Source: Bacteroidia bacterium (lineage in GTDB: Bacteria > Bacteroidota > Bacteroidia > Flavobacteriales > Flavobacteriaceae). From it: a stretch of 64,000 nt of DNA. The notes under the pieces are model-generated. The model saw nothing but the letters and a program-made list of their open reading frames with translations, was not told where the DNA came from and made no database searches. Of the stretch, positions 45,270 through 54,368 are shown in pieces (position 1 is the first letter of the stretch; every line of letters begins with the position of its first letter). The stretch covers positions 124,001 to 188,000 of the forward strand of contig JAUIAY010000001.1 in NCBI GenBank assembly GCA_030425285.1, given 5' to 3'. The position numbers were made by a program, and so were the translations under genes.

Positions 45270-46053
45270 CTTTTAAAAAGTCTAAAACAATTTTATTGAA
45301 AGCACTTGGTTGATCTAACACCAAACCATGTCTTGAGTTTTCAATCACTTTTAGTTGTGCATTTTGCATCCTTCCAGTATACTCCTCTTTAAAACTTACG
45401 GGCGAATAATCCATGTCCGATGCCACAACTAATGTTTCAGCTTCAATATCTCGAAGTTTATCTCCAAGCCCCCAATTCATCAAAGTAACGAAAGACTGAT
45501 AGTACGCATCAAAATCATTTGCAGCACAACGAATTTCAAAGTCATTTTTTAGAGATTCTTGTTGAGGCTCCGGAAACATATTATATGCTATTTCCTTTGC
45601 TAAAGCCTTCAACCCTTTGGTTTTCAAAAAAGTTGTTCTAGTATCCAATAGTTCTTCTCCAAGTTTTCCCATGGCATTAAAATCAGGTCCGCTGTTTACG
45701 ATAACCATTTTATCAACTAAATCTGGATAGGAATATGCTAACTGAAAAGCTACTGCACCTCCCATTGAAAATCCTATTGGTATCACTTTGTTTAGACCTA
45801 GTTCGCTTAAGAGCTTTATGACATCTTTAACCATAAGGTCGACACCATAGTTTAGATTTTCCTGAAAGGAATTTCCATGTCCTCGCAAATCTGGGACTAC
45901 AACTCGATACTCTTTTGAAAAGGCAGGGATTTGAAATTCCCAATCTTGTTTAGTTGATCCCAAGCCGTGTAATAACAATAGTACTCTTGTATTGTTGTTA
46001 CCGGTATCAGAATAGTCCAAAGAAATAGGTTCTCTGTTTACTTCTTTTGGCAT
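45262..46053 (-). CDS. alpha/beta hydrolase (cytoplasmic)
   Basis: 263 residues without signal peptide. Alpha/beta-hydrolase fold: oxyanion strand VLLLLHGLGSTKQDW, DLRGHGNS, nucleophile Ser96 in GFSMGGA, acid region ASDMDYSP and catalytic His in NSRHGLVLDQP. Related to enol-lactonase/esterase-type enzymes. Given its 8-nt overlap with 3-hydroxybutyrate dehydrogenase, a role in hydrolysing an imported 3-hydroxybutyrate ester or dimer is plausible but inferred. 9 nt after the TonB-dependent receptor gene. Confidence 0.88.
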   Translation of the reverse strand: MPKEVNREPISLDYSDTGNNNTRVLLLLHGLGSTKQDWEFQIPAFSKEYRVVVPDLRGHGNSFQENLNYGVDLMVKDVIKLLSELGLNKVIPIGFSMGGAVAFQLAYSYPDLVDKMVIVNSGPDFNAMGKLGEELLDTRTTFLKTKGLKALAKEIAYNMFPEPQQESLKNDFEIRCAANDFDAYYQSFVTLMNWGLGDKLRDIEAETLVVASDMDYSPVSFKEEYTGRMQNAQLKVIENSRHGLVLDQPSAFNKIVLDFLKDE

Positions 46054-46062
46054 TTTCTAAAA

Positions 46063-48534
46063 TTATTGGTTCTTTTTAAAGAAATTGAATTTATACTTTA
46101 ACTCAAAAGAAACTAACCTACTAATTACTGGTGATGCTACAAATTCTCTTATTTCAGTATCAAACAAATTGGTTACATTCACGCCCAAGGATACATTTTC
46201 ATTCAAGTTGTAGCCAAAATTCGCATCAATGGTAAATCCGCCTAAAGGACCATAATTCCACGTTCGTCCTACTCTTGCATTTTCAACTATTTCGTCAACA
46301 CCATCACCGTCTAAATCTTGAGTTTTTGCCGCAACATTTATCCCCGAAAAGAAATCATAATCTTGGATCCATCTACCAAAAACTGCACCATAAAACTTAT
46401 CAGAACTATAGTGTAATCCGACATTGAACTTATTTTCTGGAGTGTTTATTGGAAGTTCGCTTTCCAAAACTACACCGTCCAAATTTCCATCATTATCTAA
46501 ATCATCAGTATCTAAACTGCGTCCAAAATAGGAATAGTTAAAAGAAGCTCTAAAGGCATCTGAAAAGTAATAGTTTAATCCTATATCAATACCATAAGTA
46601 TCAACACTACCAAAATTACTATAGGTTAATAACGCAGGTGATTGGCTAGCTCCAGGAGACACCTCATCAATTGGCGTGTCTCCAATATGGGTTACGAAGT
46701 TTCCATTGGCAGCATCAGCTATATTTCTTAAAGGACTTATGAAATTTTCTGACATATTATAATATGCACTAGCATCTATAAAAAACTTATCTGATATTTT
46801 TCCTTTGAAACCCAATTCAAAAGAATTAATGGTTTCAACTTCCAAAGGATCTATTTTAGTTCCATCTGTTAAGGTAAATCCTTCTCCATTTCCTAAAACC
46901 AATCCTCCAAATAAATTTCCTTTTAAGTTTAATATTGAAGGTACTGCCATACCTCTACCGTAGGTCAATCTAAACGTACCTGCGTCTATAGATTTAGTGA
47001 TAGCAGCTTTTGGTAAAAGGTTTGTTCCGTATAAATCATGATTATCAGCTCTTAAACCAGCCAAGAAATTCCAACCAGAGTCTAGTTTATACTCAAACTG
47101 CCCATAAAAGCCTATTTGTCCTATTTCTATTGGTCCATCAGCATCCAATAAATAGGTTCCTTCAGAATTTGCCATATCTAATTGGTACTGACCTCCCAAC
47201 GTGAGATAAAAATTTCCCCAATTATTGTTGTATTGGGCTTCTCCATTAAATCGTTCCGAGGCATCTTTAAACAGTGCACCTCTTGGTATAGCGATACCTA
47301 ATGAAGGCACCCATTGTTCATAAAGTGCACGACTCCATGCTTCTTCTTCAGAAAAACCATTTTCAATAAAAGAGACATAGTTTTGAGTACGTTGATTAAT
47401 GGCATATGTTTCATCTGTTCTACTCCAAGTATAGTATGCGTTTGCAAAGATATTTTTAGACACAAATTTTAATTGGGCTATATCTAAAGTCCAATCTTTA
47501 ATTTGGTTTCTACCAGCATTAGTTACAGCCAAATTTGTATTATTACTATGCCCATAATACCCGATTAATTCAGATTGTTTTCCAGTTTTATAATGTACCG
47601 CTCCACCATATTTAAGTGCATCAAAATCACGATCTAGATTATGCTCTTCATACGCTGTTGTACCCACATATACAGAATCAACATACATAAATTCTTTTCC
47701 TGCTGTTCTTTCAAGATGTATTTTATATGATAATCTGTCATTAATAATTTGAGCATGTCTTAACCTACCTGTAATCACATTTTGATTTCCAACTCCAAAT
47801 GCTAAAGTAGTCCCTTCAGATGTTCTTGGATTTTTGGTAATTGTACTTACCAATCCATTATGAGCATTAGGTCCATAGAGCGTTCCATTTGGCCCCAATA
47901 AAATCTCAACGCGTTCAATATCGTCTTTAGTCACGGTCGAGAACGAACCATACGGTAAACCTGTTGCAATTAGCATGGAAACACGATCATCGGTCATTTG
48001 AAGATTTTTTGAATTGAAAGCAGAGTTAAAACCACGAATATTAATTCCCGTTCCCAATACACCACTTCTAATAAAATCCACACCTTTTTGCCTAGCAGCC
48101 ATCTCACCTATATTAAAACTAGGAAACTCTGCAATTTCCCTGGCTGTTATCACTTCTACTGTTGCAGGAACATCAGTTACCTTTTGAAGTTTTTTCCCTG
48201 CAGTTATAACAACTTCATCGAGCACGTTTTCGCCATCTTCTAGTGTGCTATTTAATTCTGTGTTTTGTCCACTCACTACAGTCACACTATTCTCAATACT
48301 TTTATAACCTACGTAACTTATACTTACAGAATGCGTTCCTGCTGGAACATTAGCTATAATATATTTACCGTCAAAGTCTGTAATAGCTCCTAATTTTAAT
48401 TCAGTAATTTGTACTGTAGCACCAGTTAATGGCGAACCATTTATATCTAAAACCGTTCCGCTTACAGTTCCAGAATCCTGCGCATAAGCTAAACCAGTAA
48501 TCATTAAAATGGCCAGAAGTAATATTTTTCTCAT
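46063..48534 (-). CDS. TonB-dependent outer-membrane receptor
   Basis: 823 residues. Signal peptide ending GLAYAQ, then a carboxypeptidase-like regulatory domain (VSGTVLDINGSPLTGATVQI, DFDGKYII), the TonB-box region LDEVVITAG, a plug (VEVITAREIAEFPSFNIGE, INIRGFNS, VEILLGPNGTLYGPNAHNGLV) and a beta-barrel ending FELKYKFNFF. It has no SusD partner, so it belongs to the non-SusC class that takes small ligands. The barrel includes Asp-rich loops (DTDDLDNDGNLDGV; DLDGDGVDEIV) that resemble calcium-binding loops. 153 bp separate it from the upstream TPR-like gene, so it may have its own promoter. Confidence 0.93.
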   Translation of the reverse strand: MRKILLLAILMITGLAYAQDSGTVSGTVLDINGSPLTGATVQITELKLGAITDFDGKYIIANVPAGTHSVSISYVGYKSIENSVTVVSGQNTELNSTLEDGENVLDEVVITAGKKLQKVTDVPATVEVITAREIAEFPSFNIGEMAARQKGVDFIRSGVLGTGINIRGFNSAFNSKNLQMTDDRVSMLIATGLPYGSFSTVTKDDIERVEILLGPNGTLYGPNAHNGLVSTITKNPRTSEGTTLAFGVGNQNVITGRLRHAQIINDRLSYKIHLERTAGKEFMYVDSVYVGTTAYEEHNLDRDFDALKYGGAVHYKTGKQSELIGYYGHSNNTNLAVTNAGRNQIKDWTLDIAQLKFVSKNIFANAYYTWSRTDETYAINQRTQNYVSFIENGFSEEEAWSRALYEQWVPSLGIAIPRGALFKDASERFNGEAQYNNNWGNFYLTLGGQYQLDMANSEGTYLLDADGPIEIGQIGFYGQFEYKLDSGWNFLAGLRADNHDLYGTNLLPKAAITKSIDAGTFRLTYGRGMAVPSILNLKGNLFGGLVLGNGEGFTLTDGTKIDPLEVETINSFELGFKGKISDKFFIDASAYYNMSENFISPLRNIADAANGNFVTHIGDTPIDEVSPGASQSPALLTYSNFGSVDTYGIDIGLNYYFSDAFRASFNYSYFGRSLDTDDLDNDGNLDGVVLESELPINTPENKFNVGLHYSSDKFYGAVFGRWIQDYDFFSGINVAAKTQDLDGDGVDEIVENARVGRTWNYGPLGGFTIDANFGYNLNENVSLGVNVTNLFDTEIREFVASPVISRLVSFELKYKFNFFKKNQ

Positions 48535-48687
48535 GATCTTATTAGATTAATTAAGTTATTGGCGCAATCTATTAGGAATAAATATGGAATTTAAAATAAA
48601 ATGTAAAGTTGTTGGATGCGACTTTTAAATATTTCGCATTAAAATAATCACAAAAATCTCTAATATCACTTATGTTATAATGAATTT

Positions 48688-50106
48688 TTATAGGTATGAC
48701 TTTAGCTTCAAAAAAGCTTCAGGTAAATTATTTGACAGCGTATCTATGACCTGAACCAAGACCGTTTTTTGGCTTTTAGTTGGCTTAAGACCTTCCATTG
48801 GTGCTTTGATATCTTCTAATAATTTTGAAGAATTTATCTGCCCTTCCATATATCTTGACAATGAAATACTCCAAGAAATATTGGGCACATAACTATGTCC
48901 AGATTTATGTTCTTTCTCCTTGGATGTGATGTCGAATTTTGAGGCGATCTTGAGTAATTCGGTGTATTTTTCTTGGGCAATCAATACAATAAAATAGGAG
49001 GTAAAGAAATGGTGCCAACGGTGCTTAAGCACTTCCTTTTTGTTCTGCTTTAAAAAGTTCGAGGCTACTTCTTCGGCCAGTTTGTTTTGTCCAACTTGGT
49101 TTAACGCTCGTATTCTGTAAGAACAAAACCCAATTTTTTGATGATAGTTATGTGATTCTTTATACAGCTGATGGTATGTATCCAAAACATTGTTGGCCTC
49201 TTTTGGTTTTTTATTTTTTAATAGTATGGCTACTAAATTGTTCACGTACATTAAGGTGTCGTTATTATACTGCCTTATTGAAAGGTAAGCATAATATTCA
49301 GCTAAGTCCAGTTCGTTTTCCTTGGAATGCATGAGTACACGGCTTGCATAATAATTAGATAACAATCGTCTTGAGTACATTTCGCCTTTACTAAAAAATA
49401 GGTCAATCTCGTCAAACAATAGTTTTAGTTTCGTGCTCTCTCCATAATTGGTGTACATAAAAGCCAAAGTAATAAACGCCATATATCGATTTTTACCATC
49501 TACATCTTCATCTTTAAAAACCTCTAACAGCCAAGGCTCCCAATATATTGTTTCGCTATCTTTCTGTGTGTATTGGCTTGTTATTTCAGTTGTTGCATTA
49601 TAAAGCTTTTGTTGAATGTTTTTTGCTTTTTCATAATCATCTGAATAGTTCTCCAAAAAATTTGCGACTATTTCATGGTCTTTGTACCGCAACCTGATGA
49701 GCAAATACGGTTTGTATTCTTGGGCCAATTCATAAACGATTTGGAAATTGTAACCTGCCTTTTTATAGTTTGCCAAAAAGTTGAGGAACGCTTTTTCTTC
49801 TGAAGAAACTATAGCATCTAAAAGGATTTTCTTATTGAGATCCAAAATCCATTTTGCCGTTTCGTCAACATCTACACTTTCCAGTTTTCTTGACACCCAA
49901 TTTTTCACATAAGAGTATTTTCGCTTGTCAATACTAGCATCAAAATGACCCTTTGCATTATTGGTTAAAGCACCATTGACCAACTGATTTAAGATTTCAG
50001 TTTTTTCGTTATCGGTAAATTGGTGTTGCGAAACTAGGTATTTGGCCTCGTTGGGAAGAATTGTTTTACTAAACTCTGTGAATTTTTTGAGTTTAACCTT
50101 CTGCAT
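48688..50106 (-). CDS. TPR-like helical protein, unknown function
   Basis: 472 residues, cytoplasmic, nearly all helical, with repeated aromatic/Leu patterns and Tyr-rich helix pairs (AEYYAYLSIRQY, ANNVLDTYHQLYKE, NKLAEEVASNFLKQ) resembling tetratricopeptide repeats over about 220-400. I see no helix-turn-helix or catalytic motif. The ATG shares its first base with the stop of the upstream alpha/beta hydrolase (50106), so translation is coupled. Position in the middle of the hydroxybutyrate-type cluster suggests a regulatory or scaffold role specific to it, but this is a guess. Confidence 0.75.
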   Translation of the reverse strand: MQKVKLKKFTEFSKTILPNEAKYLVSQHQFTDNEKTEILNQLVNGALTNNAKGHFDASIDKRKYSYVKNWVSRKLESVDVDETAKWILDLNKKILLDAIVSSEEKAFLNFLANYKKAGYNFQIVYELAQEYKPYLLIRLRYKDHEIVANFLENYSDDYEKAKNIQQKLYNATTEITSQYTQKDSETIYWEPWLLEVFKDEDVDGKNRYMAFITLAFMYTNYGESTKLKLLFDEIDLFFSKGEMYSRRLLSNYYASRVLMHSKENELDLAEYYAYLSIRQYNNDTLMYVNNLVAILLKNKKPKEANNVLDTYHQLYKESHNYHQKIGFCSYRIRALNQVGQNKLAEEVASNFLKQNKKEVLKHRWHHFFTSYFIVLIAQEKYTELLKIASKFDITSKEKEHKSGHSYVPNISWSISLSRYMEGQINSSKLLEDIKAPMEGLKPTKSQKTVLVQVIDTLSNNLPEAFLKLKSYL

Positions 50107-51047
50107 TATTCCTTTTCTATAAACTCCTTGATTAATGTATTCACTTTTTCAGGTTGTTCGAACTGTAAAAAATGGCCACTTTCATCAACAAAAACAAGTG
50201 TGCTATTTTTTATACCATCTTTGGCATTATTACCAACTTCATTGATGTCCAAATCAGGGTTGAAGTAACGATTTGGAATCAACATATCATTTTTACCATA
50301 AAGCACCAATGTGTTTTGAGAGATTTTATCTAAATCATTAACAACAGTGTCGTCCAACATCCCTGCAATGCTTTTTGATATCGCATGGCAATGCGCTTCA
50401 AAATCTGACGCTTCCTTTATGGCTATTCTATCGGTTATCATTTCGTTGACTTCTATTGGCTGATTATAAAAATTAAGTGCATAGTTGGTTTTAATCTGCT
50501 CGTTTGTCGTATTCGCAACAAAACCTGGCGTGAACATCGTCTTCATAATGTTGCCTTGGCCATCCGTAAATGTTTCTATTCCTGCTGGTGCTACCAAAAT
50601 TAGCTTTTCAATCTTATTAGGTGAATTGACCACAGTTTTTATAGCAGCCTGCCCACCCATTGAATGCCCAATAAGGGTTACATTTTTTAGTTCTAGCTCA
50701 TCTATAAACCCAGAAATGATTTCAGAAAAATAGGTTGGTGTGTAGCTGGCATCTTCAGGTTTTCCAGATTTTCCATAACCTGGCAAATCCAATGCGACAC
50801 AAGTAAAATCATTTTTTAAAACTTCCACATTTTTGGACCATGCATCCAAATTACTACTTAATCCGTGCACGAACAAAAGGGTTTCCTCTCCTTTACCTTC
50901 TTTGACGTAAGCAATTTCCACACCATCTACTGTAGTATAATGCGTTGGGAACTTATATTTAGACACTATGCTTTTCATTGTATTATCATTGGTTTGGGAG
51001 CACGCAACTATTGGCAATAAAACCAATATTAACAATATGTGTTTCAT
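50106..51047 (-). CDS. alpha/beta hydrolase lipoprotein
   Basis: 313 residues from the ATG at 51045-51047, chosen since it starts a signal peptide with lipobox (MKHILLILVLLPIVAC); an upstream ATG at 51128 would overlap the ligase gene by 71 nt and hide the signal. Alpha/beta-hydrolase motifs: LLFVHGLSSNLDAW, DLPGYGKSG, nucleophile Ser in LIGHSMGGQAA, the acid in LYGKNDMLIP and His in DESGHFLQFEQP. So it is a membrane-anchored periplasmic esterase, the counterpart of the cytoplasmic hydrolase in the cluster. It lies 10 nt after the ligase gene and touches the TPR-like gene. Confidence 0.88.
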   Translation of the reverse strand: MKHILLILVLLPIVACSQTNDNTMKSIVSKYKFPTHYTTVDGVEIAYVKEGKGEETLLFVHGLSSNLDAWSKNVEVLKNDFTCVALDLPGYGKSGKPEDASYTPTYFSEIISGFIDELELKNVTLIGHSMGGQAAIKTVVNSPNKIEKLILVAPAGIETFTDGQGNIMKTMFTPGFVANTTNEQIKTNYALNFYNQPIEVNEMITDRIAIKEASDFEAHCHAISKSIAGMLDDTVVNDLDKISQNTLVLYGKNDMLIPNRYFNPDLDINEVGNNAKDGIKNSTLVFVDESGHFLQFEQPEKVNTLIKEFIEKE

Positions 51048-51057
51048 TTCTGTAAAT

Positions 51058-52572
51058 TTATGATTGTATTTTGGATTTGTATGCTTCAAAATGAGCATTA
51101 AGTTTTTTTCTTGAAATTTTGCCAACACTGGTTAATGGTATATCATCCAAAATAATAATGTGTTTTGGTCGCTTGAAGGACACTAAATTTTTATCAACAA
51201 AATTGTTTACCTCATTTATTGATTTTCCTTTTTTCAATACTACAAATGCTACGCCACATTGCCCCCAAACTGCATCATCAACACTTAAAACCGCAGCTTT
51301 AGTAACACTTTTACACAATAATAATTTTGAAGTGATTTCCTGCGGATATACATTTTCACCACCAGAGATATACATGTCGTCTCGTCTCCCTTTAAGAAAT
51401 AAGTAGCCTTCTTTGTCCTTTAGTACCAAGTCACCAGTGTGCAACCAACCATTTTTTATTTTGTTGTTGGTTTCAGTTGAATTGTTCCAATAACCTGGTG
51501 TAACGATTTCGCCTTTTATACAGAACTCACCTACTTCATTCACTCGGGCTTTTCGCCCAGAGGATGTCACAATTTTTGTTTTTAAATAAAAGTTGGGTTT
51601 GCCAATGGATTCTGGTTTGGACATCGCAATGTTATGGTGCAAGGATGTAATGCTTGGGCCAGCTTCGGTTAATCCATAACCTGGCCTAATAGCAGTACCT
51701 TTTTTTTCTTTCCAAAGTTTTAGTAAATCGGGTGAAACCGTTTCACCTCCTGAAATAATGAAACGCAAATACTCTAAATTTACTTTCTTGAAAACTTCGG
51801 TTTTTTGCATCATCGCCAACATCGTGGGCAATGCCATAAAGAGTGTTGTTCTGTTTAATTCCAAAAGACATAAAATGCGTTCGGCATCAAATTTTTGAAC
51901 CATACCAATATGCGCACCTTTGTGTAACAAAGGGGTTACAAAAATGTTCCACCCTGAAGTGTGATATGGAGGTAATGTATTAATTGTTGAATCACGAAAC
52001 GTTATACCCAACTGCATTGAAGTATTCAGACTGTTCCAAAACATCATTTTGTTGGTATAAATTACACCTTTGGGTCTTCCTGTTGTGCCAGATGTATAAA
52101 AAATGAAGATTGGGTTTCGTTCTTTAATTTGAAATGTTCTGGGCTTAACACAAACATCATCTTGATAATAATACTTTATAAGATCTAAATGGATGGTTCT
52201 TGGCAGCGCAACTGTAAGTTCTTCCAACTTTTCCTTCTGAGTTTCGCTGTAAAGCAACAAGGCAGGATTACAATCCAAAAACAACGCTTCAAGGTCTTTT
52301 AATGATAGTCTGTAATTTAAAGGAACAATAATAATTCCACTGCGCTGGCAAGCTGAAAGTAATACGAGATAATGCAGGCTGTGTTCTGCTAGTACGGCAA
52401 TTCTATCACCTTCTTGAAGGCCTAAACTTTCAAATTTTTCAACCAATCTATTGGCATAAATATGAAGCTGGTTGTATGTGTATTTTTCTTCTGTATCAAA
52501 AGATGTTACGGCTACTTTTTCAGGTGTATAATCTGCCCATTTAGCTATCCAATCCAACGTGTCTGTGGTCAT
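51058..52572 (-). CDS. AMP-binding acyl-CoA ligase
   Basis: 504-residue adenylate-forming enzyme: P-loop-like FIFYTSGTTGRPKGV, A5 motif RPGYGLTEAGPS, A7 WLHTGDL, A8 GRRDDMYISGGENVYPQEI and the C-terminal catalytic Lys in LTSVGKISRKKL. It activates a carboxylic acid to acyl-CoA through acyl-AMP. Length is that of small/medium-chain or MenE-like ligases, shorter than typical acetoacetyl-CoA synthetases of about 650 residues. In context it could activate acetoacetate, 3-hydroxybutyrate or another released acid. Start overlaps the symporter gene by 32 nt, indicating coupling. Confidence 0.9.
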   Translation of the reverse strand: MTTDTLDWIAKWADYTPEKVAVTSFDTEEKYTYNQLHIYANRLVEKFESLGLQEGDRIAVLAEHSLHYLVLLSACQRSGIIIVPLNYRLSLKDLEALFLDCNPALLLYSETQKEKLEELTVALPRTIHLDLIKYYYQDDVCVKPRTFQIKERNPIFIFYTSGTTGRPKGVIYTNKMMFWNSLNTSMQLGITFRDSTINTLPPYHTSGWNIFVTPLLHKGAHIGMVQKFDAERILCLLELNRTTLFMALPTMLAMMQKTEVFKKVNLEYLRFIISGGETVSPDLLKLWKEKKGTAIRPGYGLTEAGPSITSLHHNIAMSKPESIGKPNFYLKTKIVTSSGRKARVNEVGEFCIKGEIVTPGYWNNSTETNNKIKNGWLHTGDLVLKDKEGYLFLKGRRDDMYISGGENVYPQEITSKLLLCKSVTKAAVLSVDDAVWGQCGVAFVVLKKGKSINEVNNFVDKNLVSFKRPKHIIILDDIPLTSVGKISRKKLNAHFEAYKSKIQS

Positions 52573-54052
52573 CTTTATTCTTATTAAAATAGTACAACAA
52601 ATACCCTACTACTACCGAACTCACAATGGCTATGGCAGCCGGAATTCCGGGATTATTTACAGGTTCTTGCATGTATGGTGTGAGCCTTCCGTAGTAAATT
52701 CCAAAATGAACTACCAGAGCTACAAAACTTGCCGAAAATACCGCTTTAAGCGGTACATTTTTTAAGAACATCCCAAAAAGCACTGGCACGAAAGCAGCGG
52801 CAAAATAGGCATAAACCCCATTTTGGGCAAAAATAGCAACACTCACATCAGGGTTTACTATCTGGTTCCAACTCAATATAAAACTTACTATTGCCAAAAT
52901 AACAATTACACCTTTATTTACCAACACTGAATGTTGAGAAACACGTTCCTTAAAAATCGGCTGTAATATATCTTGCGTAATTGTAATTGATAATGATTGA
53001 ATCAAACTTTCCAAGGTTGATAATCCAGCAGATATTAGTCCAACAACAATGAACATTCCAAGTCCAACCGAGAATTTCACCACGACATAGGTTGGAATAA
53101 TTTCATCCATTTTTAGAGCTGTCCCATCTACAGTTAAATCAGGAAAAGTTAACCTTGCATACAAGCCAACAATTACCACTAAAAAGAAAACAATCATAAA
53201 CATAATACCACTAAACAGGTATTTGTTTATTTTTTTGGAGTCTTTTAAAAGCAATGATTTTGTTATGATGTGCGGTTGACAAACAATCGCAACACCAATG
53301 ACAACCTGTGCTAAAATAATTTCAAAATAATCCCTAAACAGAAAACTGTTTTTGTTTGTGGGTTTGGTCAAGTTTCCATCAATGGCTCCTAACTTTTCAA
53401 AAAAACCAGTTATTCCATTTTCAAAAAACTCATAACCAGAACCAATCAATATCAACGCCACAAAAAACATAATTATGGCTTGAATAGTATTGGTATAGAC
53501 CATAGAATTGGCTCCTCCAAACATCATATAGCCAAATACGAATACAGTTATTCCCAAGAGAACGTAAAACGGTTCTGCATTTAATGATTTTGAAATAACC
53601 TGCGTTAATCCTACGTTGATGAGTACAATAAATGTTATGAGTAGTAATGCTAAAATCGCCATAAAAAAAGCATAGGATTTACTTTTATACCGTTGTCCCA
53701 TCCATTGGGCCATAGTTGTCGCCTTTACACTATGACCATATTTAGCAAAACCTTTGGTAAGCACAATTAAGGACACAAAGGCAGCTATTGGCAAAACAAT
53801 ACCAAAGGATAATACGCCTGTAACTCCATAAAGCGCAATAAAACCTGGGTTAATTATAAATGTAGCAGCACTGGTCATAGAAGCCGCTAGAGAAAGTCCA
53901 ACGACCCAAGACGGAAACTTTATATTGCCAACAGCAAAATCTGAAATGTTCTTCGCTTTTAACGCGCCTCTAATTACAAAAAACAAGATTACGGCAGCAT
54001 AAACCACCAATAAAATTGCCATAAAAGTCACCCATTTTTCTGATGCCTGCAT
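52541..54052 (-). CDS. sodium:solute symporter family transporter
   Basis: 503 residues with about thirteen hydrophobic helices and the SSS-family pattern: first helix VYAAVILFFVI, then DFAVGNIKFPSWVVGLSLAASMTSAATFI, which holds the LeuT-fold sodium-site segment, and FMILV-type helices such as GLGMFIVVGLISAGLSTLESLIQSLS (the second sodium site). Probably imports a monocarboxylate such as 3-hydroxybutyrate or acetoacetate over the inner membrane. First gene of the minus-strand cluster. The upstream gap contains a 25-bp dyad and a TAnnTTTG box. Confidence 0.92.
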   Translation of the reverse strand: MQASEKWVTFMAILLVVYAAVILFFVIRGALKAKNISDFAVGNIKFPSWVVGLSLAASMTSAATFIINPGFIALYGVTGVLSFGIVLPIAAFVSLIVLTKGFAKYGHSVKATTMAQWMGQRYKSKSYAFFMAILALLLITFIVLINVGLTQVISKSLNAEPFYVLLGITVFVFGYMMFGGANSMVYTNTIQAIIMFFVALILIGSGYEFFENGITGFFEKLGAIDGNLTKPTNKNSFLFRDYFEIILAQVVIGVAIVCQPHIITKSLLLKDSKKINKYLFSGIMFMIVFFLVVIVGLYARLTFPDLTVDGTALKMDEIIPTYVVVKFSVGLGMFIVVGLISAGLSTLESLIQSLSITITQDILQPIFKERVSQHSVLVNKGVIVILAIVSFILSWNQIVNPDVSVAIFAQNGVYAYFAAAFVPVLFGMFLKNVPLKAVFSASFVALVVHFGIYYGRLTPYMQEPVNNPGIPAAIAIVSSVVVGYLLYYFNKNKDDHRHVGLDS

Positions 54053-54158
54053 TGTTTAAGTCTTATATAAAACAAATAAACTTTTTAAAATTTCAATATA
54101 AGCAAAGAATGCAAAAATAACACATGTGACTTTTAGCTTTAAAAAAGTATTATACAAT

Positions 54159-54183
54159 TATTTAATTGATATTCAATTAAATA
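54159..54183. promoter_or_regulatory. 25-bp dyad, operator candidate of the hydroxybutyrate cluster
   Basis: TATTTAATTGA and TCAATTAAATA are perfect 11-bp inverted repeats separated by TAT. It lies 107 bp upstream of the symporter start and is flanked on both sides by a GTGACTTTTA direct repeat. No regulator gene with a recognisable DNA-binding domain is present in the cluster. Confidence 0.5.
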
Positions 54184-54317
54184 GCAACCAGTGACTTTTA
54201 TATGAGTTTTCATAATAAAAATCCAATATGAAAAATTGAACACTGAAACCAAACTTGTTTGATATACTAGCTTCAAAGCATCATTGATAACTAGGTAAAG
54301 AAACCTAAAATGAATAA

Positions 54318-54361
54318 AATATTCAAATGTATCTATTGGGAAAAAGTTCTTACTCTTTTGT
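54318..54361 (+). repeat. 44-bp direct repeat, copy B (right flank of the hydroxybutyrate cluster)
   Basis: 38/44 identical to copy A (44326-44369), same orientation; mismatches at positions 18, 29, 32, 33, 36 and 37. It contains the TTG of the dipeptidase promoter and reaches the first base of the -7 box. Confidence 0.85.
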
Positions 54362-54368
54362 ACTTTTG
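54336..54368 (+). promoter_or_regulatory. promoter of the M20 dipeptidase gene
   Basis: TTG (54336-54338), 22-nt spacer and TACTTTTG (54361-54368) match the Bacteroidota -33/-7 consensus. The -7 box lies 21 nt before the ATG at 54390, which also argues against the in-frame ATG at 54327 as start. Confidence 0.7.

Noticed and set aside
48618-48637. GCGA...TCGC dyad upstream of the TonB-dependent receptor gene
   Set aside because: Only the four outer bases on each side pair well; the AT-rich middle is imperfect and could arise by chance.
51048-51128. N-terminal extension of the lipoprotein hydrolase
   Set aside because: The extension overlaps the ligase gene and precedes a signal peptide that should be N-terminal; the internal ATG at 51047 is preferred.
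44326-54361. Insertion sequence or composite transposon bounded by the 44-bp repeats
   Set aside because: Repeats are direct, short and lack terminal inverted repeats, and no transposase or integrase is encoded between them.
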